Under the pieces are notes generated by a model, which saw nothing but the letters and a program-made list of their open reading frames with translations, searched no databases and was not told where the DNA came from. This document shows positions 42,937 to 52,089 of a stretch of DNA of 64,000 nt, in pieces (within the stretch, counting starts at the first letter, position 1; the number at the start of each line of letters is the position of its first letter). Both the position numbers and the translations under genes were made by a program. This stretch comes from Dictyobacter formicarum (lineage in GTDB: Bacteria; Chloroflexota; Ktedonobacteria; Ktedonobacterales; Ktedonobacteraceae). The stretch lies in NCBI RefSeq assembly GCF_016587435.1, contig NZ_BNJJ01000003.1, forward strand, positions 434,001 through 498,000, in the 5' to 3' direction.

Positions 42937-45684
42937 TTAAGCCTGTAAGAGGCGGCGTAGAACGGTTGGGAGGATACCGCCATTTTCATAGTAGGTGACG
43001 TCGATCGCGCTATCCAGGCGTGCGATAGTCTGGAAGGAGAAGGTGGAACCATCTTCTCGTGTGACTTTAATGGTCACTTCCTGACGTGGCTTTAAACCTG
43101 CGGCGATACCAACGATCTCATAAGTCTCACGACCAGTCAGGTTGAGCGATTCTTTGCTTTCACCCTGCTGGAACTGCAAAGGTAAGATGCCCATACCAAC
43201 CAGGTTACTGCGGTGGATACGCTCGAAGCTTTCGGCAATGGCCGCACGAATACCGAGCAGCAAGGGTCCTTTGGCCGCCCAGTCGCGTGAACTACCAGAT
43301 CCATACTCTTTACCAGCGATAACGAGCAAGGGAACTCCGTCCTTCCGGTATTGCTCGGAAGCTTCGTAAATGGTCTGTTCGGCCCCATCGGGTAAGTGAA
43401 CGGTATAGAAGCCTTCCTTACCTTCCACCAGATGGTTGCGTAGGCGAATGTTGCCAAAGGTGCCGCGCACCATCACTTCGTGATTACCGCGACGAGCTCC
43501 ATACGTGTTGAAGTCGCGCCTGGCGACCCCATGCTCAATCAGGTACTGGCCCGCGGGACTCTTCTCGGCAAAGCTGCCAGCTGGCGAGATGTGGTCGGTG
43601 GTAATGGAATCGTCTACCATGACCAGCACACGCACCCCGGTAATATCCTTCACCGGCTCTGGCTCGGGCGACATGTCCTTGAAGAAGGGAGGCTCCTGAA
43701 TATAGGTCGAGTTGGCATCCCACTCAAAGAGGGGTCCGGTCGCGTTGGAGAGCGCCTGCCAGTGCTCATCGCCCTCAAATACATGAGCATAGTTCTTCGA
43801 GAATACTTCGGGCGTGACGGCCTTCTGTACCAGGTTGCGTACCTCCTGCTGAGTGGGCCAGATATCACGCAGGTAGACCTTTTCGCCGTTGGCGTCGGTT
43901 CCAATCGGGTCGCTGGTCAGGTCGATGTCAACTGTGCCAGCCAGAGCGTAGGCAACGACCAGCGGCGGAGAGGCCAGGAAGCTGGCGCGCACCTGTGGGT
44001 GAATACGACCCTCAAAGTTGCGGTTTCCGCTCAGGACAGCAGCAACAACCAGGTCGTTATCCTGTACCGCCTCGGCCACTGGTTCGGCCAGTGGACCGCT
44101 ATTGCCGATGCAGGTGGTGCAGCCGAAACCAACCAGGTGGAAGCGCAGGGCCTCCAGGTAAGGGATCAGGTCGGCGTTCTCCAGATAATCGATTACGGCA
44201 CGTGAGCCAGGGGCCAGGCTGGTCTTGATGGCTGGATTGACCGAAAGACCGCGCTCGACAGCATGCTTGGCCACCAGACCTGCGGCAATCATCACAGAAG
44301 GATTCGAGGTATTGGTGCAGCTGGTAATGGCGGCAATGGCCACCGAACCATTGGTCAACTGGGTCTGTACATGACCAAGCTCAACGGTGACCTCTTGACT
44401 GGTCGGCTTCTCGGCCACTGCGGTGGCGGTAGCCGTCGCTGCCTGGGTAGCTTGAGTTGCCGTCTTAAAACGATCGGCATACGCGCTGCGGAACGTCTGG
44501 GATAGCGCACTCATCGGCACACGATCCTGCGGCCGACGAGGACCCGCCAGGCTAGGCTCAACGGTGCTCAAATCTAGCTCGATCAAATCGTCGAACTGAG
44601 GCTCAACAGTCTCGTCGGTGCGGAAAAGTCCCTGAGCCCTGGTGTAATGCTCGACCAGCTCAACTAGTTTGACATCCCGACCAGTATCACGCAGATAGCG
44701 CAGTGTCTCCTCATCCACCGGGAAGAGCGTGGCGGTGGCGCCAAACTCTGGCGACATATTTGAGATAGTAGCTCGATCGGCTAGTCCAAGCTGGCTCAGA
44801 CCAGGACCAGTAAACTCGACAAATTTTGCTACCACGCCGCGCTTACGTAACATCTGGGTGACAGTCAATACCAGGTCGGTTGCTGTCGCACCTTCTGGCA
44901 AGGCACCCGTCAGACGCATACCAATTACTTCAGGTGTTAACAAGTAGAGCGGCTGACCCAGCAATACGGCCTCGGCTTCGATACCTCCTACACCCCAACC
45001 TAGTACACCCAGTCCATTGATCATGGTCGTATGCGAATCGGTACCTACTAATGAATCCGGGTAAGCAACGGTCTCACCATTATCATCTCTAGTCATAACA
45101 ACCGAAGCCAGGTACTCCAGGTTCACCTGGTGCACAATACCGGTTCCAGGAGGCACAACACGAAAGTTACTGAAGGCTTGCTGGCCCCAGCGTAACAGAG
45201 CATAGCGCTCGCTGTTGCGCTCATATTCACGCTCTACGTTGCGAGCAAATGCCATAGTAGAACCAAACGAGTCTACCTGGACAGAATGGTCGATAACCAG
45301 GTCTGCGGGAACCAGCGGATTGATTTTCTGAGGATCACCATTCAGTCGCGCCACAGCGGAACGCATAGCGGCCAGATCGGCGACTGCGGGCACGCCGGTA
45401 AAATCCTGCAACAGGACGCGCCCTGGTAGGAAGGGATATTCAGCTTCGCTGGATGCTGCCTTTCCGGGCGTCCAGGCAGCCAGTGAGCGTACATCTTCTT
45501 CCGTAACCAGATCATTGCCAGCATGGCGTAACAAATTTTCGAGAATAATTTTGATCGTAAATGGAAGTCGATCAAGACCTTGCACACCACGCTCCGCCAG
45601 AGCGGCGAGGCGATAGTAGTGGACTGTACCATAAGCGCCCTCTAGAGTTGCGCGGGCTCCAAATACATCTTTGTACATAGTCAT
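42937..45684 (-). CDS. acnA: Aconitate hydratase A
   Basis: A 915-aa aconitase of the AcnA/IRP type, interconverting citrate and isocitrate in the TCA cycle with a [4Fe-4S] cluster. The three cluster Cys lie in ITSCTNTSN and GFGCTTCIGNSGPL. Active-site stretches DSHTTMINGLGVLGWGVGGI, SGNRNFEGRIHP and GKEYGSGSSRDWAAKGP are intact, and the swivelling C-terminal domain is complete. The ATG at 45684 was chosen because AAAGGA lies 6 nt upstream; the in-frame start at 45735 is unlikely. A region near residues 415-435 is Ala/Thr-rich and looks like a linker insertion. Transcribed alone. Confidence 0.97.
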   Translation of the reverse strand: MTMYKDVFGARATLEGAYGTVHYYRLAALAERGVQGLDRLPFTIKIILENLLRHAGNDLVTEEDVRSLAAWTPGKAASSEAEYPFLPGRVLLQDFTGVPAVADLAAMRSAVARLNGDPQKINPLVPADLVIDHSVQVDSFGSTMAFARNVEREYERNSERYALLRWGQQAFSNFRVVPPGTGIVHQVNLEYLASVVMTRDDNGETVAYPDSLVGTDSHTTMINGLGVLGWGVGGIEAEAVLLGQPLYLLTPEVIGMRLTGALPEGATATDLVLTVTQMLRKRGVVAKFVEFTGPGLSQLGLADRATISNMSPEFGATATLFPVDEETLRYLRDTGRDVKLVELVEHYTRAQGLFRTDETVEPQFDDLIELDLSTVEPSLAGPRRPQDRVPMSALSQTFRSAYADRFKTATQATQAATATATAVAEKPTSQEVTVELGHVQTQLTNGSVAIAAITSCTNTSNPSVMIAAGLVAKHAVERGLSVNPAIKTSLAPGSRAVIDYLENADLIPYLEALRFHLVGFGCTTCIGNSGPLAEPVAEAVQDNDLVVAAVLSGNRNFEGRIHPQVRASFLASPPLVVAYALAGTVDIDLTSDPIGTDANGEKVYLRDIWPTQQEVRNLVQKAVTPEVFSKNYAHVFEGDEHWQALSNATGPLFEWDANSTYIQEPPFFKDMSPEPEPVKDITGVRVLVMVDDSITTDHISPAGSFAEKSPAGQYLIEHGVARRDFNTYGARRGNHEVMVRGTFGNIRLRNHLVEGKEGFYTVHLPDGAEQTIYEASEQYRKDGVPLLVIAGKEYGSGSSRDWAAKGPLLLGIRAAIAESFERIHRSNLVGMGILPLQFQQGESKESLNLTGRETYEIVGIAAGLKPRQEVTIKVTREDGSTFSFQTIARLDSAIDVTYYENGGILPTVLRRLLQA

Positions 45685-45914
45685 ATCAGGTCCTTTTAGG
45701 AGTATTTTGTGTAGGGAGACAGATAGTGGCACCAAAGCGTGCGCGCGCCAAACCTACATTTTTAAACAGCTAACATTCTTTCAGTCTTTATTATATAGCA
45801 TAAAAATACCTTTGTGGGTATATGCACAAAAACACAAAAAGAGTATAAGAAGCATAAAAGCATAAGAATATCACGATTGAAACAGATTTTTATGGAAAGC
45901 AAAAAAAAGCTGAA

Positions 45915-45942
45915 TGCATCGGCACGCCCGTGTGCCGATGCA
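45915..45942 (-). terminator. Intrinsic terminator of the MOSC gene
   Basis: TGCATCGGCAC (45915-45925) pairs with GTGCCGATGCA (45932-45942). A run of eight T follows a few bases later on the minus strand. Confidence 0.75.
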
Positions 45943-45953
45943 GAGGTTTGATG

Positions 45954-46430
45954 CTAGTCGTGAATACAGTCACCAACATGGATGGTGCCACCAGAAATAA
46001 TCTTTGCCCCTAATCCCCCACGATGAATAAAACCAACGGCGACCTTATGGTTGGTCTGCTCCATTAAATGAGGACATGGCTCACAGAGAGCGATGCCGCG
46101 CAAGACCGTTGCGCCAATGCGGAATTCTCGATCCACCAGATGGCTGAGAGCAAAACCCCGGGTGACAATGTTGCGCCGCATATCGGCGGCGGTTACCGAG
46201 ATTTTATTTTCCATCTGGACACTTTCTAAAGCTTCGCTTTCAATTAAAGTGACCTCGTAGTTTTGCTCACCAGGACCAGAGTGGGTACCAGTTCTGGCAT
46301 AATAACGATCTCCAACAATACCTTGCTCTGCTACTAAAAGAACATTTTCGACCTCTTGCATCGGCTCATTAGCGGCTGGTGCAATATATAATGCTACCAC
46401 CTCGCCATCCCACCATGTTTTTTCAGTCAT
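45954..46430 (-). CDS. MOSC domain protein
   Basis: A 158-aa stand-alone MOSC domain, a sulfur-carrier or molybdenum-cofactor-linked module related to the molybdenum cofactor sulfurase C-terminus. The typical pattern is visible: GIVGDRYYARTGTHSG near residues 38-53, RRNIVTRGFALSHLVDREFRIG (about 90-111) and a conserved Cys in LCEPCPHLM (about 121-129) that could carry persulfide. AAGGAAG lies 5 nt before the ATG at 46430; an in-frame ATG at 46448 is less likely. No molybdoenzyme gene adjoins it, so the acceptor is unknown. Confidence 0.9.
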   Translation of the reverse strand: MTEKTWWDGEVVALYIAPAANEPMQEVENVLLVAEQGIVGDRYYARTGTHSGPGEQNYEVTLIESEALESVQMENKISVTAADMRRNIVTRGFALSHLVDREFRIGATVLRGIALCEPCPHLMEQTNHKVAVGFIHRGGLGAKIISGGTIHVGDCIHD

Positions 46431-46835
46431 TATTTCTTCCTTATTCAATATCCAGACAAAATTGGTCTCTGCTGGCTACAGAAGCCGAAGAACAACATCC
46501 ATATTGCAAAATGATAGATCAAAAGCGAGATGGTGAGCGTATATACAACAGAGAGTATGTTTAGAGCGCTGTGTGAAAACTGGTAAGTATAAAAAAATGT
46601 TCCATTCAAGACCATCTCACGTGAGAGTATAGAAGAAACATTTAACTAAGTCAATAGAAAAATCATCCTTGATAAGGAGATACTACCAGAACAAGAAAAA
46701 AGGGCTAACAGGATGTCCAGAAGCACAGCAGTGCATTGCAACTGGTGGTACACTAAGGGAAAATAGGCATACTCATGTGCTCCAATTTCGCGTCCAACCG
46801 GGACGAGATAAGCGAGCGCTCTTTTATATATTGTA

Positions 46836-46865
46836 TTGACAAGGCAGCAATGCTTTCGCTACAGT
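46836..46865 (+). promoter_or_regulatory. Candidate promoter of the zinc-ribbon/TPR gene
   Basis: TTGACA (46836-46841), 18-bp spacer, TACAGT (46860-46865), about 60 bp before the ATG at 46925. The rest of 46431-46924 shows no gene. Confidence 0.6.
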
Positions 46866-46924
46866 AGAGAAACGATATATTTTATGCACAATATCTATGT
46901 GTAGGACAGGGAGGAAGGACGGTC

Positions 46925-48601
46925 ATGGGGAAGTGTTTGGACTTCAAAGGCTGTGGATTTGACAATCGAGATGAGGCACGCTTCTGTTCACAGTGTGGTA
47001 TTCCAACCAGAGGTACTGTACTACAGGGCCGTTACGAAATCCAATCCTTGATTGGCAAAGATCGTGGGACGGTCACCTTCCAGGCTACTGATCTGCTGAA
47101 TCAACAGGCAGTGACGGTACGTGCATTGATTCCTAGAGACACAAATGCACAGGAACGGGACAACTTTTTACAGGATGCGGAACTGGCGGTCTCACTATCG
47201 ACACATGTCAGCGATCCTGGTAGTATCCGTGTCGTTGACTACGGACAGGATGGCCCGATCGTTTATATGGTGAAAACGGCAGCGGCAGCCACGCCCCAAC
47301 AGCCCTCCCCGCTGTCGCGCATTATCAATCGCCTCTCCAGTGATTTCTTTCCACAGACACCACCTACGAGTGATATTGGCGATGAGGAGACAACCCAGAT
47401 TCGTATAGCTGTCCCAACTGGCACTTCCCAGCCTGCTTCCACGCCCAGGCAAACGCCGACCCCGGCCGTGCGAGATTGGTTGGCGGAAGGGAACATGGCC
47501 TATGAGCATGGGAATTACGAGCAAGCGTTAATGGCCTACGACATGACAACCCGCCAGGATAGGGCTTCAGTTGAAGCCTGGAGCGGCAAAGGGGCAACAT
47601 TGCTGCATCTGGGTCGGCCAGAAGAGGCTCTACAGGCCTATGACCAGGCCATCGCGCTCAGTCCACGTGATCCCGAACACTGGACTTCACGCGCCAGTGT
47701 TCTGCATGACCTGCAACGCTACGACGAAGAGATGTATTGTTATGATCAGGCTCTGACATTTGATCCTGACTATGTCTATGCCTGGAGTGGACGTGGTATG
47801 GCGCTGGCGGAGCAGGGATATGCGGAAGAAGCGCTGGTCGCCTTTGACCGGGCCTTGCTGCTGGATTCTCAACAGGCGACGGTCTGGCAGGCCATGGGCG
47901 ATACCCTCTATAGCCTGCATCGCTACGATGAGGCTTTACAGGCTATCGATCGGGCATTCGCATTAGATGATAGCCAGGCCTCCCTCTGGGATACCAAGGG
48001 CAATATTCTGCGGCGCTTAAAACAACCAGAACAGGCTCTGGCATTGCATGAGAAAGCCACGCAGATTGAGCCTGATAGCGCCACGAACTGGTTCGATAAA
48101 GCCAATGATCTACGCGATATGCGCCGTTTTGGGGAAGCACTTAATGATTATGATAGAGCGTTAGCACTTGACCCAACATTAGCTGGCGCGTGGTATAATC
48201 GAGGCAATGTATTAGCAGCACTACGGATGTTCGAAGATGCTTTAAACTCGTATGATCATGCTTTGCAATATGATGACGGACTGATCTCAGCTTGGTATAA
48301 TAAAGGAAGTCTGTTGCATGAGTTACAACGTCACCAGGAAGCACTCGCGGCCTTTGACCGCGCCCTGGCGCTGGACGTGCATTATATTGCCGCGTGGAAT
48401 AATAAAGGACTTTCGCTCTTTGCACTTGGTCGGCTCGAAGAAGCTCTTGCTGCGTTAGATCAAGCAACATCCTTTGCTCCTGAGGAACCTGATGCCTGGT
48501 ATAATAAGGCGGTTGTCCTCGAAAAACTGGGGCGCAAGCAAGAAGCGATTACGTGTCGGGATTGGGCACGCTCACTCGATCAACAAACCGAACAAGCATA
48601 G
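46925..48601 (+). CDS. Zinc-ribbon, truncated kinase N-lobe and TPR protein
   Basis: A 558-aa protein in three parts. Residues 4-25 form a four-Cys zinc ribbon (CLDFKGC...FCSQC). Residues about 37-115 look like the N-lobe of a Ser/Thr kinase (GRYEIQSLIGKDRGTVTFQA, VRALIPRDTNAQERDNFLQDAEL, VRVVDYGQDG-like end) but the glycine loop and Lys are degenerate. The whole catalytic lobe (HRD, DFG) is absent, replaced by a Pro/Thr-rich linker. From about residue 185 to the end there are about eleven TPR repeats (for example AWSGKGATLLHLGRPEEALQ). It is a paralogue of the complete kinase-TPR protein encoded next, apparently derived by loss of the catalytic lobe. It may act as a scaffold or a decoy partner of that kinase. 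Confidence 0.85.
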   Translation: MGKCLDFKGCGFDNRDEARFCSQCGIPTRGTVLQGRYEIQSLIGKDRGTVTFQATDLLNQQAVTVRALIPRDTNAQERDNFLQDAELAVSLSTHVSDPGSIRVVDYGQDGPIVYMVKTAAAATPQQPSPLSRIINRLSSDFFPQTPPTSDIGDEETTQIRIAVPTGTSQPASTPRQTPTPAVRDWLAEGNMAYEHGNYEQALMAYDMTTRQDRASVEAWSGKGATLLHLGRPEEALQAYDQAIALSPRDPEHWTSRASVLHDLQRYDEEMYCYDQALTFDPDYVYAWSGRGMALAEQGYAEEALVAFDRALLLDSQQATVWQAMGDTLYSLHRYDEALQAIDRAFALDDSQASLWDTKGNILRRLKQPEQALALHEKATQIEPDSATNWFDKANDLRDMRRFGEALNDYDRALALDPTLAGAWYNRGNVLAALRMFEDALNSYDHALQYDDGLISAWYNKGSLLHELQRHQEALAAFDRALALDVHYIAAWNNKGLSLFALGRLEEALAALDQATSFAPEEPDAWYNKAVVLEKLGRKQEAITCRDWARSLDQQTEQA

Positions 48602-48787
48602 GGACTCTAGTACAAGGATTATGTTTATGCATGCGGTAATGCTATCCTTGCTGATAGTGGTCAATGCCGTCATTGACAGGTTGTCCCCGTCCCTACAACC
48701 ATCTCAAGAATAATACATCGGTGCCACTGACCAGGTGCCCTTAGATCTCGACACCTAAGAAGGGTGTCTCGCAACACGGAGGAGGGA

Positions 48788-50581
48788 ATGCGACGCTGCG
48801 CCGATCAGGTTGACTGCGGATATGACAACCGGGACAGCGATTTATTTTGTAGAGCATGTGCACTGCCGTTACTCGACACCGCTCTGGCTGGTCGTTATGT
48901 AGTGGAGGCCTTATTAAGTAAAGGTGGTTACGCGGCAGTATTTCGTGGTATAGACCAAAATCTATCTCGTCACATTGCTATCAAGGTGCTGTTGCCCAGT
49001 AAAACTACGCCCAATGAACGCGATCATTTCCTGCGTGAAGCACGGATCGCTGCGACGCTGGATCATCCTAACATCGTTCCCATACTCGATTATGGTAAAG
49101 ATGGCTCTAGCGTCTTTCTCGTTATGCCTTTGTATACGGTTGGCTCTTTACGAACCCGACTGGCACAGGTCGATGGCCCTTTACCAATTCAGGAAGTTAT
49201 TCATAATTTCCATCAGCTCGCCAATGCCCTGTACTATGCTCATACCCGCCAACGCCCAATTATTCATCGTGATATTAAGCCGGAAAATATTTTGATCCAC
49301 CAGGAGGATTATCGCCTGGTGATTACCGATTTTGGTATTGCGCGCTCGCTTGAACCCGGCGCACGCGTCGGTAAAACGATCACTGTACGCGGTACTGTTG
49401 GCTATATGGCACCAGAACAAAGCAGCGGCATCGTCGATCCACGCAGTGATCAGTACGGCAGCGCGGTAGTGCTCTATGAAATGCTGACAGGCTTTCATCC
49501 CCTCGATCCACGCGGTGGTTCTATCCCAATGGTCACGACGTTGAATCCAGAGTTGCCGCCCATACTGGATACAGTGATGCAGCGTGCACTCGCGAGCCGT
49601 CCTGAGGATCGCTACGCGAATATGATGGAGTTTATGCGCGCCTTTGACTATGCTTATCGGCCAAACACAAAAATGCGCAATTCATCGTCTGGCTCGGTAC
49701 TGGATGATTCCATCAATGTGCCACGCCATATGACGCATTCAGCTCAGTCTAACAACGGCATTAATCCACCACCGCCACGTGGCACTAAGGGCCAGATGCT
49801 CCCGAGCAGCAGCTACAGCCAGAATGTACAGTATCAGTCGCGAGGGAATATCAGTACGGGCAGTGTGCGGGAGAAGTGCCGTGAGGGAGATCAATATCTG
49901 AAACAGCAGGCGTACTCGCAGGCCTTGATGGCCTACGAGGAGGCGCTACGCATGGATCATGTTAATTTTTATGCCTGGAATGGCAAGGGAACGGCACTCT
50001 ACAACCAGGGCAATTATCGTAAAGCGCTCGAAGCCTATCAGCGCGCGACCGAGATCGAGCCCAACAATGCTATCGTCTGGGTGAGTGCTGGATTGGTGCT
50101 TAACCGGCTGCAACGCTATCAGCAAGCGTTGGTCCATTTTGAACGGGCCCTGGCTATCGATCCACTCTATGTCGCGGCCTGGAATGGTAAAGCGGACACC
50201 CAGCTGGATATGAATATGCCCGAGGAGGCCTGGGCCTCTTATGAGCAAGCCCTGAAAATTGATGCGCGTAGCTTCCACGCCTGGAATGGCCTGGGCAATG
50301 CTCGCTCTAGCTTGCATGATTTTAATGGGGCGGTCGATGCCTATACACGGGCTTTATTGATCAATCCACGCAGCGCGGTGGCCTGGTGTAATAAGGCGGA
50401 AGGACTGATTCGCCTGGGACACAATAAAGCGGCCCTGGATGCCTTGAACGAGGCAACCGAAATGGACAAAAATTATGCTCGTGCGTGGCTCTTAAAAGCT
50501 GAGGTCTATGAATCTCTGGGTAATTCTCAAGAAGCGCAGAAAGCTCGGCGCAGGGCTAATCGCTGGGGCTTAAAAAGTTAA
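48788..50581 (+). CDS. Zinc-ribbon Ser/Thr protein kinase with C-terminal TPRs
   Basis: A roughly 597-aa soluble protein: zinc ribbon (CADQVDC...FCRAC, residues 4-24), kinase domain about 36-295, Pro/Ser-rich linker, then about six TPRs from residue 365 on. Kinase motifs are complete: SKGGYAAVFRG, Lys in IAIKVL, HRDIKPENIL, ITDFGIARSL, YMAPEQSSG. The ATG at 48788 was chosen because GGAGG lies 5 nt upstream; the GTG at 48764 is less likely. The kinase is cytoplasmic; the zinc ribbon and TPRs are probable partner-binding sites. It lies 186 bp after its catalytically truncated paralogue with the same domain order, so the pair looks like a tandem duplication. Confidence 0.93.
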   Translation: MRRCADQVDCGYDNRDSDLFCRACALPLLDTALAGRYVVEALLSKGGYAAVFRGIDQNLSRHIAIKVLLPSKTTPNERDHFLREARIAATLDHPNIVPILDYGKDGSSVFLVMPLYTVGSLRTRLAQVDGPLPIQEVIHNFHQLANALYYAHTRQRPIIHRDIKPENILIHQEDYRLVITDFGIARSLEPGARVGKTITVRGTVGYMAPEQSSGIVDPRSDQYGSAVVLYEMLTGFHPLDPRGGSIPMVTTLNPELPPILDTVMQRALASRPEDRYANMMEFMRAFDYAYRPNTKMRNSSSGSVLDDSINVPRHMTHSAQSNNGINPPPPRGTKGQMLPSSSYSQNVQYQSRGNISTGSVREKCREGDQYLKQQAYSQALMAYEEALRMDHVNFYAWNGKGTALYNQGNYRKALEAYQRATEIEPNNAIVWVSAGLVLNRLQRYQQALVHFERALAIDPLYVAAWNGKADTQLDMNMPEEAWASYEQALKIDARSFHAWNGLGNARSSLHDFNGAVDAYTRALLINPRSAVAWCNKAEGLIRLGHNKAALDALNEATEMDKNYARAWLLKAEVYESLGNSQEAQKARRRANRWGLKS

Positions 50582-50582
50582 A

Positions 50583-50649
50583 AGCAACTTTCATGGGTTG
50601 GTGTCTCAAGGCACGCAGCGCCTTGAGACACCAACCCATGAAAGTTGCT
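50583..50649. terminator. 30-bp perfect stem-loop between convergent genes
   Basis: Arms 50583-50612 and 50620-50649 are perfectly complementary, loop 7 nt, starting 1 bp after the kinase stop codon. No strong U-tract. The longest looped stem in the window. Confidence 0.8.
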
Positions 50650-50665
50650 ACATTTTCTTCTGTGT

Positions 50666-51502
50666 TCACTCCTCGCGCTTCCATTTGCGGGCATAAAAGA
50701 CGAGTTCGCGCAGGGCTTTCACGATTACTGCGGGCTTAGCGCCGGTAGCCTGCCCCTCCCGGCGTGGTAAATGCTTGACGCCGACCTCGGCATACGTGTG
50801 GCCAGCTCGCTTAAATTTATACAGAATTTCCGCGTTAATCATGGCCCCACGCGTCTCCAGAGTCAGAGTTTGAAAGAACTCTGAGCGGTAAAGTTTGAAG
50901 GCACAGTCCAGGTCGCGTACCCGCACGCCCAGTACCAGGTGCACCAGTTGCTTCCATCCCCAGGCATTCAATTTACGAATCCAGGGATCATGACGGGGAT
51001 TGCGATAGCCTAAGACGGCGTCAAATTTCTCAATGAGTGGGAAAAAGCGTTCCAGGTCATAGATGTCAAACTGGCCGTCCGCATCCATAAAAAAGACCAG
51101 GTCCTTGCTAACAGTATGAAAGCCAGTTATCAGGGCGGCTCCGTAGCCTCGGTTCTGTGAATGATGCATCAAGCGCACGCGCGGCTCATCTCCGATCAAG
51201 CGCTCGATAATGTCGCGGGTGTGATCTTTGCTGCCATCGTTCACCACGATAATTTCAAAGTTATCGGTCCATTTTCTCAGAGCAGTAGCCACTGTTGTTA
51301 CCGTCTTCTCGATGACGGCCTCTTCATTATACGCAGGCAAGACCACCGATAGACTATAGGAAGGCTTGCCTTCAGCAATCTCCGCTAGCTCTGACGCCAC
51401 ATACTGTTCCGGCGCCACACCAATCTGCGCAGGCTGGCCCTGTATTGATGACATTGCAAACATATGCGGAACTATATTCGCCATTGACATACGTTTTTTC
51501 AT
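50666..51502 (-). CDS. Family 2 glycosyltransferase (DPM1-like)
   Basis: A roughly 278-aa GT2 enzyme. LSVVLPAYNEEAVIEKTVTTV begins the GT-A fold, FEIIVVNDGSKDHTRDI carries the nucleotide-binding Asp, and DLVFFMDADGQFDIYDL the metal-binding DxD-type motif. The spacing resembles polyprenyl-phosphate mannose/glucose synthases (DPM1-like) that load sugars on lipid carriers; there is no C-terminal membrane domain. About 60 N-terminal residues before the domain are unrecognised. Start chosen at 51502 (GGAAGGGA just upstream); ATGs at 51490 and further in are alternatives. Donor and acceptor unknown. Transcribed alone. Confidence 0.88.
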   Translation of the reverse strand: MKKRMSMANIVPHMFAMSSIQGQPAQIGVAPEQYVASELAEIAEGKPSYSLSVVLPAYNEEAVIEKTVTTVATALRKWTDNFEIIVVNDGSKDHTRDIIERLIGDEPRVRLMHHSQNRGYGAALITGFHTVSKDLVFFMDADGQFDIYDLERFFPLIEKFDAVLGYRNPRHDPWIRKLNAWGWKQLVHLVLGVRVRDLDCAFKLYRSEFFQTLTLETRGAMINAEILYKFKRAGHTYAEVGVKHLPRREGQATGAKPAVIVKALRELVFYARKWKREE

Positions 51503-51630
51503 TCCCTTCCACCACGTGAAGCAAAGCTTACGTTGGACCTGAGTAATTGCACAATAAACGAATGAATACTCCAAATAATTAGTTTCATGTGCCACATTAT
51601 CAGTCTACCAGCGCACTCCAAAAAACGAAA

Positions 51631-51684
51631 CATCCCCTCTACCGCTGTTAGTGCAAACGACCACTAGATGCAGTAGAGAGGATG
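51631..51684 (-). terminator. Terminator of the small membrane-protein gene
   Basis: A 12-bp stem with one mismatch (51631-51642 with 51673-51684) is followed on the minus strand by TTTCGTTTTTT. It lies 32 bp downstream of the 54-aa gene and supports that gene being a real transcription unit. Confidence 0.65.
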
Positions 51685-51715
51685 AAATTATTTATATCTG
51701 TACTACATTGAACAT

Positions 51716-51880
51716 TTATTTAAAGATGATGTCATCTAACTGGGGTAAACCTGGCTTATTCTGACGTCCATATCTATGACCATATTTACGCTCTCGGTGA
51801 AGTCCTAACCAGAGATGTACAAAAACTGCGCCAAAGAGAACAATAAGAAAAGAGAAGAATGTTACCAGATATGTACCCAT
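51716..51880 (-). CDS. 54-aa single-pass membrane protein
   Basis: A short gene below usual ORF cut-offs. AAGGGA lies 4 nt before the ATG. The product starts GTYLVTFFSFLIVLFGAVFV, one clear membrane helix at about residues 4-25. A basic, Gly/His/Arg-containing tail follows (LHRERKYGHRYGRQ), then a short C-terminus ending LPQLDDIIFK. The positive-inside rule puts the tail in the cytoplasm. A terminator follows at 51631. Not recognised; could be a small regulator or subunit of a membrane complex. Position between a glycosyltransferase gene and metG gives no hint. Confidence 0.6.
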   Translation of the reverse strand: MGTYLVTFFSFLIVLFGAVFVHLWLGLHRERKYGHRYGRQNKPGLPQLDDIIFK

Positions 51881-52041
51881 AGTGTCCCTTGCCTTCTAGG
51901 AATGACGGGAACAAGTTCTATTTATATTTTCATCCATACTTAATGGAACGCAGTAGTCAAAGTATTATCAAACAAAGTGATATACAATGAAACATTATTA
52001 TAGCACGTAACACACTTTGTAGTCAAAAACACATTTTGCCT

Positions 52042-52081
52042 CTATTCTGCTACCTCATTTATGCATGAGATAGCAGAATAG
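52042..52081 (-). terminator. Terminator hairpin of metG
   Basis: A 17-bp stem with one mismatch (52042-52058 with 52065-52081), just after the metG stop codon at 52090. Downstream sequence on the minus strand is AT-rich with a TTTTT run about 20 bases on. Confidence 0.6.
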
Positions 52082-52089
52082 ATTAGATG

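Noticed and set aside
43480..44205. 241-codon open frame on the plus strand inside aconitase
   Set aside because: It lies antisense to a fully conserved part of acnA and has no recognisable protein features.
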